64,000 nt of DNA from Coniochaeta sp. PMI_546 (lineage: Eukaryota; Ascomycota; Sordariomycetes; Coniochaetales; Coniochaetaceae). Made by a program: the position numbers and the translations under genes. The notes under the pieces are model-generated. The model did no database searches. It was not told where the DNA came from and saw nothing but the letters and a program-made list of their open reading frames with translations. The stretch lies in NCBI GenBank assembly GCA_021432605.1, contig MU271144.1:372001-436000 (forward strand), written 5' to 3'. Of this stretch, positions 57,501 to 64,000 are shown one piece after another (position 1 is the first letter of the stretch; every line of letters begins with the position of its first letter).

Positions 57501-60500
57501 CCCAGCTCCCAGTTGTAGATGGCGTTGGGGCTCTTGCCCTCGTGGAAAGAGTTGCCTGACGAGCCGAAGGGATCATCCTCTACGGCACTATCGGCCTGCT
57601 CCGAGAGGGTGGTAAAAGATGCGAAGAGATCGTCGATCTTGCTCGACGCCGTAATGGATTTCAATAGCGGATCGATGAAGGTGTGGTTGAATGTGCGCTT
57701 ATAACTATCATTGACCGAGACGACGGACTTGGAACCAGCAACCTGCTTCTTGTCGTACACAACCATCGGCAGCAACCCGTAGTATTGGGGTACGTTATTG
57801 CTGTCATCGGCCTGAAAGCTGTGCATCTCCATCTTGTCGTTGTTAGTCTTGAAGTGGAAGATCGTCGTTGTGCTGGTGCCGAGACCGCCTGAATCCTGGA
57901 CGGCATGGGACACACCCCCATTGGAGAAGATGAAGTGGCCGATGATGATGTCGCTTCCGTGCCATATGTCTATGTTGATTTGAGGGTCCCCGCCGCTTAC
58001 ATCGGCATTCCGGGGGTTCATCTGATACAGTGTCTGGTCTGGCAGCGGGTACACGTCGAGCGTGTGGCCTGCTTCCCTCGGGTTCGGCACTTGCACTGCT
58101 TTCGCTCGGTGTCTCAAAGAGTCGCTGGACAGCTGCTTCTGCGTCCACTTGCCGTTCTGGTATATCGTGTAGCCCAGTCTGATCTCCCACACAGGAATCG
58201 GGGGATACTGATTCAAGCTATCGCCCCCGAGTCGGTCTTGCATTGTCTTCGAATCGTCACCCTTTCGCGGTATGCTCTTTTGGACCATCTGAAGGAAGAA
58301 TAGGATCGGCTGCGCCTGCCAAATAAAAGGTGAGACGAAGGAGCCAGAGCCGAGAAGCTTGCCATTCTCATCTTCCACGTCGAATGTCGGAATGTCGACG
58401 GGAATCTTTACCCACGGTGTCCAGAGACCATCAATTGTGTAGTCACGACTATACCAGTGGTATGGCGCATTCATCCGGCGCGCCGCAATGTGTACACCGA
58501 TCTTCTTGCTGTCAGGTGTCTGGGTATCTCTCTGTAAGAACAAACCGTAGACCTTCATGTTTGCAACTTCGGTAACGGCGTAAATATAGCTCTTCAGACT
58601 CTCAACAGCATTAGCCAGACTCACGTCCTTCTGCAGGAGCGCTGACTCCAAATCGAGGAAGAACGGTGTCTTGTCGTCTCGGAGGCTCGGGACTATCCAG
58701 TTTTCCGGGTAGAGGTAGACCTTACGGTTCGCCTCCCATATTCTGTACCTCTTCATCCACTCCCACCTGGTACGGCTGATCCGATCGCTCTCCTTGACGC
58801 CAACTTCGGCCTCGAGTCCGAGCAGGCATCGCTGGACGTACAGCTGAACAGTGGAGATTGCCTGCTTGATACGACTGGTCTGCAGACAAGAGCTCATTTG
58901 ACAATCGATGAAGAAATACTCAAAGAGGCCATCCGCGTCAACAACAATGCCTGTCTTGACTAGAGATTCCTCCACGAGCAGATACGCCACCAAGGCATCT
59001 CTCTGATGAATTCGCAGCGTGTCGAAGAGGGATTTCGCCGCTTGCTCCCACTCCGTCGCCGAATACCTCGCCCGTAGCGCGTTCTTAAGGGCTTCCGACT
59101 GCGACACTAGAGCTGTGTAGCCGCTATTGGACACCCATACGGGCTTCGACCACTCGAACATCGCTTTGACGTCAAGGTTGACTTTCTTGACGAATTCGAG
59201 TGCCCGTTGGAGTGTGACCAGCACGACCTCATTCTTGAAATGCGATACTTCGACACTATTCCACCCTGTAAGGATGTCTCTAACTCTCGTTGCGTCCCAC
59301 GACGGCGCGAGCTTGGCAATCTGCGGCACGACATCCTGTCCCGCCGACGAATCCGTAGCTGCCCACTTGAAGAGGTCAATGAGCCGGAATTTCTGCTTGG
59401 GCAATTTGTTGCGAAGAATGGTGTAAGCATTGATTCGTTTCCAAAGATTTAGATCCGGGGTCTCAAGCGTGACATCATTTTGACCTGATGGGACGAAATC
59501 TATGATGTGCTCGTGGAAGTAGATGATCTCATCCAGAGAGAGCTCGAAACCCTGGATGAGTATCGACAGCTTTTTGAGTTTTGCGAGCACCCCTTGCACA
59601 GAGTTCGATGACAGAGAGGGAAGCCAAGCACTGCTGACGATGGCAGTCATCGGGCTCGTAGTCGTACTCCACGACAGCTGAGATGAACTAATTCCGTCGA
59701 GAGCCACCTTATACAACGTGCCCGAAGCCATGGGAAAAGGAGCGGAAGACCAGAGATTAGATGGATCCTCTGACTGAGTGGGAAATGGAACGGCGACATC
59801 AGATATCTTCATGGGCAGTGGCTGAGTGTCGCTAGTCACAGTGAAGGTGAAGGTATCGGTCGTTGGCGGGATCAGAAGCCCTTCCCAGGTGGTTGTTGCG
59901 ACTTGATCAGCAGACCTTAGTTCCAGAAGATTGTCGATGGCCGTCTTCTCAGGGCTCACTCGCACAGCGGACAACAGGTACGAGGCAATCTCTAGCGGAA
60001 GCTGAACAGAGTCTGCTACGGTACGTTGGATCATGCTCTTGGCCAGCGAGGCTCGAAGGATAGGGAGGAAGTATTTGAGGAAGTATAGAGCTTTCCCCTT
60101 AGCAGTATTTTCCGAGTCTGGCTGGAGTAATGTCGGATTCTCTTCGGCGGGGAAGAAGGTAGCGAGGGTCTGGCTGTAGAACTTGACCGCCTGCTTCTGT
60201 AAGCGCTCGATTGCCGCTTTCCACAGGGGGTGATTAGAGAGTGCCAGTGCGTCGTTGGTCTCATCAAGACTCATTATACCGGTGACGGTGAGCTGAGCGG
60301 TCGGGGGCGTGGCGGTCTTATTCTCAACGTACTTCAGCTTGGCTGGAATTGTGCCAACCATTATTAAGTTGCTTGGTGCATTAGTCGTAAACTCATACTG
60401 TCCGTTGATGAACTGTGCGATCTTGGCGGCGAGCTCTGGGGCGAAAAATAGGGCCAGCTTTGTGGAGAGCAGTTCGGGCAGGGCGATGATGCCATCTTCG

Positions 60501-63500
60501 ATATCCTTTGCAGACACATCCGGATGCTGTACGTCAATGGCGAGAAGATTGTCAAGTAATGTCTTAGTCAGTTTCAAGGTGGTTGTCTGTGTAGGAGCAA
60601 GAGGTCGTGAGATGTTGTCCTGATCACGCAGGACGTAGTTGACTTGTTCGAATGTGAATCCGGCATCGCTTATCTGCGTCCATGTGTCGAGGAACTTGAA
60701 CGTGACAGCTGCATTCTCGAAAATATACCCAAATACCACTAGTATATCTGCTAAGAGCGGAATGCGGATTCGCAAAATGCCAGCTAGCTTGGCCCAACGG
60801 AACAATGCAGAGACATTTTTGATATTGAGGTCGTCCTCCACCTTGAATATGTCCCCCTTTGCTAGCAGAAATGTGACATCGTCCGGTGACAAACGAAGTG
60901 CTGCTTGAATGACGGTCAGATGTTGAGTAATCTTCTCAGCACCAGCCAGGTAGTTTCCATTCTCGTCTCCTTGGAAGACGGGATCCAACCGGACTAGATT
61001 ATGAGTGAGGAATGTCTTGGCGTAGAGGCTGCCTTCACCTCTGGTGGGTATGTCGGCCCAGAAGGTTAGCAGAACGGGCAGCTGAAGGCCAGTGAAGTCA
61101 AGCAGCTTCTTGACCGAGACGAGCTGTTGTATAAGTTCCGGCGTGATATCTCTCGCTCCCGCTCCTGCTTCTTTATCAGGGCCGTTGCCACCGCATACGT
61201 CGCTATCCTTGTCCGATTCTACCTCGCTTTCAGGGTCGTCACAGTCATCGTCGGGACTGGGAGTCACCGGACTGGTTCCAAGCCCCGAAATAGCGACATC
61301 GGTCTCCTCAATGCTCCACGCCATCTTATTCTTCAACCGCAAGAAGCGCTGCATTCGGTCATATTCTTCGGAGGTGACCGGTGATCCGTCCAAGTGGATG
61401 AGTCGAACTTTTTCAATGTTACACGTATCCTGTGGCGGAGTATACGAGGCTCTTTTGGGCGACCTCTCCCCGTGCGAATAGTTGTAGTAGTAGAGGCGCC
61501 CTTGGCTCCTCTCGCCAGCCGAAACAAAGCCGATCCTCTTGTTCCAGACTCCCACATCTTCATCGGCCATGTACAGTGTTATCTCAAAGGACTTATCCTG
61601 CCACTGTTTGTAGAGAGGTTTGCCTGTGTTGATATCCACGATAATGCTGTCGACGCCGACTATGCCTACGGCTTCGCCGTCGTCGCCCACAATACTTCCA
61701 TCATGGTCCAGTGTCCCAATGAGCTGTGAGGACTCGTTCACCGAGGGTTCGGTGACATCCGTGGCTGCCAATGAGAGTGATTCGGAGCTACGTGCGACTG
61801 CTGACATGCGCTCTGCCCAGAGCCGGCCGCGAACTGGAAGACGCGGGCCCTCGCCCGATTCCAGGACGATGAGCTTCCCGACCTTCTCAAACCAGCACCA
61901 CACCCAACACCTCCATTCAGACTCACTCTGACAGTGGCAATCGCAGGGATTCTTCGTCTTGCCGCAGCCGCAACCACTCTGTCCTTTGCTCCCTCCACAA
62001 TTTCCTGTGATGCCCGCGCATGGATCTGTCTGTGCCTTTGCCCACTCGATCAGGGGGATCAGCGGCTGAGCTAGACACAAGAACCACACGAGTCGGCTGT
62101 ACTTGCGCTGCTTGCTCGTGTGGCTGGGGTGGACGAGCAGCGACAGGAACCGATAACTGAAGCGGATCTTCTCCATGGTCACGAGGGCCTTGCCCGTGGG
62201 TAGGTTCGGATTGATGTATTTGGTCTTAAGAAGGGAGACTAGGTCCGTGTATTGAATGCCGGTCCGCTTGAGAAACTGGGCTTTGACCCAGGTGAGACCC
62301 GTCTTGTTGGTCTCATCTAGGTCTTGCATTGCGGCCTCGGTCTTGTACCCGTAATACTCCCAGGGTTGTCTGAGCTTGATTTTTGCAGCGTATCGAGATG
62401 CGGACCTCGAACCACAGTCATGGCACGCGCATGAGTGCGCGTGACCCGAACACTTGGGTTTGAAAAAGCCCTGCCTGGTAAGAATGATGTACTCTTCCTG
62501 TGAAATAAGATTGAACTCGGCGCTGTAGGCTCTTATGGCCGCCGTGTCGGTTTCAGCCGTCTGGCTCTCAGATGTGGTCAGGTCTGAATTCGCCTCCACT
62601 TGAGAAAATACTTCGAGCATCTCAGCTCGGGAGGTTTTCAGAAATGTGAAGAACACCCTCATGACGTCAAGGGCAAAGTTATACGGGAGGTTGAAAGGAT
62701 AGACCCAGTCTCTTAGAATCTCATAGGTGGCCAGATCCGTGTGCTGCGGCTGGCAGAGGAGTTCCCCGCTCGTCTCGCCGTCTACGTTGTATGCCTTTAT
62801 GGTTGCGTGGACGACGTACGACTCCATGACCTCCAGGGCCAAGTCGATGTACGGAATCAACGTGTTTGTGTTCTCGCACGTGAGTTGAAGACACGCGAGG
62901 TCGGGGCGCCGTCGAAGAAGCTGCTCTAGCTGTGTTCCTTGCACATTGGATGGATTTGATAGATTGTGATTATCAGGTCGCAGGTTATTATGGCGCAAGA
63001 ACTCGAGAAGCTCGACATAGTACGACGCCGGGCTGTAGACCGAGGTGCAATCCGAACAGTCGCAGTAGTCCAGAGAACCAAAGAGCTTTTCGAGGTTCAC
63101 TTGCGTTTTCGCATTGCTGGCCGCGGCATCGAAAGCCTGGACCCGCCTCTCGACTCCGAGCTTGCTCGCCCCTCCGTCGATGACTCGAAAGCCAGAGCCC
63201 CGAACTGTTTGCAGAGCGGACACGAGAAAGTGCTCATTCCTGGCTCTCGACGCTACTGCGTGCCGATGGATGATCAAGGCTTGCTTCTCACTCCCAAATT
63301 CTTTCTCGAAACTAGACACGAAGTGCTCCTCCGGCATGTTGGAGATCTGGTGCGCGGACGTCACGCCTCGCTTAACCAAGACTGGCAGTGCATCCGGAGC
63401 AGGTACCAGCGCCTGTATCCGTTGCAGGGTCTTGAGGTCCGCTTCCACAGTTGGCCTCGCATCAATGCTGAGATTTTGGAAGGCCTCTGAGCTGCTCAGC

Positions 63501-64000
63501 AGGCTCGATATGGGGGTAGTTCGGATGTTGAATTCGGGTTTGTCGTCAAATATCCTCGGCGCCGCAAGATGGGACTCGTGGCTAAGAGTTATTTCGTCGT
63601 CTACTATCATCTTTTGCATAGTCGCTGTGGGCTCTGCTTCAAAGATTCTCTGGCGCAACCGCGCTACCTGCGCTGCCAAAGCAGGCTCCAAAGAAGCATC
63701 ATCACTACGGACGGCGAGCGGTGAGGCCGGACCACGTGCAGAAGCTCTGATAAGACGCTTCAAGTCGTTCTTCCCCAAGCTCAATGCAACATCACGGGTG
63801 CTGACGGCTTCTGGGCAAGTGCTGTGGACTTCCTTGAGAACGCTAGCGTCGTCCTCAAATATGTCGGCTAGACGATTGATGAGACGGAGCTTGTCCGTCG
63901 TGAGCAACGTTGTGCTAACAGACGCTGGGTCACTTGCCACGACCGACTCATTCCATTCAGTCAGTGCCGCATCAATGTCGCCGTTGGCAGATTGTAAGGA
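54554..64000 (-). CDS. Tc (ABC) insecticidal toxin TcA-subunit homolog, 5' partial
   Basis: One uninterrupted frame of 3,148 codons runs from the right edge to the stop at 54554; the true start is outside. In bacteria TcA forms the pentameric receptor-binding and translocation channel of Tc toxins. Visible blocks in order are an N-terminal helical shell region; the conserved Cys-containing segment that leads into the SPASYY motif (about 63000-63070); two Cys-rich insertions (about 62405-62455 and 61925-62035); a neuraminidase-like and receptor-binding middle (about 57100-60000); a long alpha-helical, coiled-coil pore segment (about 55800-56600); and a C-terminal TcB-binding-type beta domain (about 54560-55500). 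No intron, frameshift or premature stop is visible. TcB- or TcC-like partners are absent from the window. Fungal homologs of unknown function are known, and this one looks intact. Activity is not shown. Confidence 0.85.
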   Translation of the reverse strand, partial: SLQSANGDIDAALTEWNESVVASDPASVSTTLLTTDKLRLINRLADIFEDDASVLKEVHSTCPEAVSTRDVALSLGKNDLKRLIRASARGPASPLAVRSDDASLEPALAAQVARLRQRIFEAEPTATMQKMIVDDEITLSHESHLAAPRIFDDKPEFNIRTTPISSLLSSSEAFQNLSIDARPTVEADLKTLQRIQALVPAPDALPVLVKRGVTSAHQISNMPEEHFVSSFEKEFGSEKQALIIHRHAVASRARNEHFLVSALQTVRGSGFRVIDGGASKLGVERRVQAFDAAASNAKTQVNLEKLFGSLDYCDCSDCTSVYSPASYYVELLEFLRHNNLRPDNHNLSNPSNVQGTQLEQLLRRRPDLACLQLTCENTNTLIPYIDLALEVMESYVVHATIKAYNVDGETSGELLCQPQHTDLATYEILRDWVYPFNLPYNFALDVMRVFFTFLKTSRAEMLEVFSQVEANSDLTTSESQTAETDTAAIRAYSAEFNLISQEEYIILTRQGFFKPKCSGHAHSCACHDCGSRSASRYAAKIKLRQPWEYYGYKTEAAMQDLDETNKTGLTWVKAQFLKRTGIQYTDLVSLLKTKYINPNLPTGKALVTMEKIRFSYRFLSLLVHPSHTSKQRKYSRLVWFLCLAQPLIPLIEWAKAQTDPCAGITGNCGGSKGQSGCGCGKTKNPCDCHCQSESEWRCWVWCWFEKVGKLIVLESGEGPRLPVRGRLWAERMSAVARSSESLSLAATDVTEPSVNESSQLIGTLDHDGSIVGDDGEAVGIVGVDSIIVDINTGKPLYKQWQDKSFEITLYMADEDVGVWNKRIGFVSAGERSQGRLYYYNYSHGERSPKRASYTPPQDTCNIEKVRLIHLDGSPVTSEEYDRMQRFLRLKNKMAWSIEETDVAISGLGTSPVTPSPDDDCDDPESEVESDKDSDVCGGNGPDKEAGAGARDITPELIQQLVSVKKLLDFTGLQLPVLLTFWADIPTRGEGSLYAKTFLTHNLVRLDPVFQGDENGNYLAGAEKITQHLTVIQAALRLSPDDVTFLLAKGDIFKVEDDLNIKNVSALFRWAKLAGILRIRIPLLADILVVFGYIFENAAVTFKFLDTWTQISDAGFTFEQVNYVLRDQDNISRPLAPTQTTTLKLTKTLLDNLLAIDVQHPDVSAKDIEDGIIALPELLSTKLALFFAPELAAKIAQFINGQYEFTTNAPSNLIMVGTIPAKLKYVENKTATPPTAQLTVTGIMSLDETNDALALSNHPLWKAAIERLQKQAVKFYSQTLATFFPAEENPTLLQPDSENTAKGKALYFLKYFLPILRASLAKSMIQRTVADSVQLPLEIASYLLSAVRVSPEKTAIDNLLELRSADQVATTTWEGLLIPPTTDTFTFTVTSDTQPLPMKISDVAVPFPTQSEDPSNLWSSAPFPMASGTLYKVALDGISSSQLSWSTTTSPMTAIVSSAWLPSLSSNSVQGVLAKLKKLSILIQGFELSLDEIIYFHEHIIDFVPSGQNDVTLETPDLNLWKRINAYTILRNKLPKQKFRLIDLFKWAATDSSAGQDVVPQIAKLAPSWDATRVRDILTGWNSVEVSHFKNEVVLVTLQRALEFVKKVNLDVKAMFEWSKPVWVSNSGYTALVSQSEALKNALRARYSATEWEQAAKSLFDTLRIHQRDALVAYLLVEESLVKTGIVVDADGLFEYFFIDCQMSSCLQTSRIKQAISTVQLYVQRCLLGLEAEVGVKESDRISRTRWEWMKRYRIWEANRKVYLYPENWIVPSLRDDKTPFFLDLESALLQKDVSLANAVESLKSYIYAVTEVANMKVYGLFLQRDTQTPDSKKIGVHIAARRMNAPYHWYSRDYTIDGLWTPWVKIPVDIPTFDVEDENGKLLGSGSFVSPFIWQAQPILFFLQMVQKSIPRKGDDSKTMQDRLGGDSLNQYPPIPVWEIRLGYTIYQNGKWTQKQLSSDSLRHRAKAVQVPNPREAGHTLDVYPLPDQTLYQMNPRNADVSGGDPQINIDIWHGSDIIIGHFIFSNGGVSHAVQDSGGLGTSTTTIFHFKTNNDKMEMHSFQADDSNNVPQYYGLLPMVVYDKKQVAGSKSVVSVNDSYKRTFNHTFIDPLLKSITASSKIDDLFASFTTLSEQADSAVEDDPFGSSGNSFHEGKSPNAIYNWELGLHAPMTLIDSLLKAQQFDDALSICHKIFDPSAIADPTAPDGDNSKYWKFYPFKALANTDAKDSLEATFLQLQPQTPNDEITEWRDNPFSPHAVARTRPVAYMKWIAMKYIEIMIAYGDYYFRQNSLETIPNAIQCYVIASHVYGPRGQKIPMRGKKKPQTYMSLLDKWDAFGNAVVQLEVEFPFSNQTSLPIGGTNGVIGFANIFGFATSLYFCIPDNPKLRELRDTIDDRLFKIRHCMDINGVVRNLPLFDPPIDPGLLVQAVAQGISLDSVLLDISGPIPNYRFLLLVQKALELCSELKSLGSQFLTIKEKRDAEALAVLRTTHETLMSNLVLDIKNRQYEEAQETLTQIQRSREGPVYRLQYFKSLVGVTDGAPTEVDDFNEIPNASLEAPTESDDLMLIPSEKEEVDKADAALKWNLLVGGVETLAAIFHAWPTTEAAAKPMGAGAGLYWGGVNMGNAASAAARGLQIYTGWLSASSANAARRASLLRQLQDRVLQANSTGFELKNIDRQITVQKMRVTTAQKEVTNQESVVEQAEKVEEFLRSKYTNEELYAWMEGTTKTLYKQAYDLAFDLAKRAEKAYNFERPSAPGSGAGSAQQFVKVGYWNSSRDGLLAGEQLYLSLKQLEAAYQSKLGYDFEAIKAVSVRQWAPLALVEFRDTGAFELQLPEILFDMDFPGHYMRRITSVSVTIPCVVGPFTSIGCTLRLLSHEIRTKPRAASVADYPKSTEGGSGGGGIGDPGEDDRFAVTQVPISSVVLSSAQNDNGRHDPSGQITERYSPFEGAGVISRWRFELPDGFRQFDYSTISDVVLTIRYTSLDGGDKLRDIAAKTVSEWIKSTDQQASEGGMFTLVDLRADFAAEWYAAFGGANPSREMQLRKLYERLPVFTKHVAPDKILATDMVLVAKGGKLEPQDVSLTLQPGDAPPATFQEGTAGMTLKDLVAAVSSGNEMQMTDWTLKIKGESGGFDGLWLIIKYRY

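Overview
The window is nuclear DNA of a filamentous ascomycete (Pezizomycotina, most likely Sordariomycetes). The reasons are short introns of about 55-165 nt with GTAWGT/GTRAGT donors and CTRAC branch points, a single dispersed 5S rRNA gene, gene families typical of these fungi, and C-to-T decay in CpA context resembling repeat-induced point mutation (RIP). All gene models were read from the sequence; splice sites were placed by reading frame, splice signals and family continuity.

Region 1 (1-24.5 kb) is a gene-dense housekeeping block. It holds TPA1 (cut by the left edge), an initiator-Met tRNA gene interrupted by an mRNA-type intron, a mitochondrial two-RRM protein, the peroxisomal import receptor PEX5, the RNA exonuclease REX1, a Mis18-domain protein, a SET/MYND methyltransferase, the ER exchange factor SIL1, a complex I accessory subunit, RPS15, a GH53 endo-galactanase, one 5S rRNA gene, an MDR oxidoreductase and a small basic protein.

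Region 2 (24.5-40.1 kb) is accessory and partly decayed. It holds an APH-fold kinase-like gene, a six-exon DHA1-type MFS transporter, an AT-rich RIP-like tract, a RIP-marked fragment copied from 8,800 bp away, a nonsense-mutated UstYa-like gene, a broken SGNH-hydrolase gene, a secreted actin/Hsp70-like protein and a secreted subtilisin-like protein. The SGNH and subtilisin genes carry the same Cys-rich C-terminal domain. Small homologous intron-like elements, one with a 12-bp flanking duplication, lie in and just before the subtilisin gene.

Region 3 (40.1-54.5 kb) holds a secreted GH2 glycosidase, an NmrA-like protein, a divergent pair made of an FTA2/kinase-like gene and an unnamed fungal gene, a small membrane protein and a large Thr/Ser-rich cell-wall-type protein.

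Region 4 (54.5-64 kb) is one uninterrupted minus-strand frame of at least 3,148 codons, still open at the right edge. It encodes a homolog of the bacterial Tc (ABC) insecticidal toxin TcA subunit. It has no introns over 9.4 kb and two Cys-rich insertions, which suggests horizontal acquisition.

The strongest candidates for new biology are the GT-AG intron between positions 26 and 27 of the initiator tRNA, the shared C-terminal domain on two unrelated hydrolase types, the introner-like elements and the fungal TcA-like gene.
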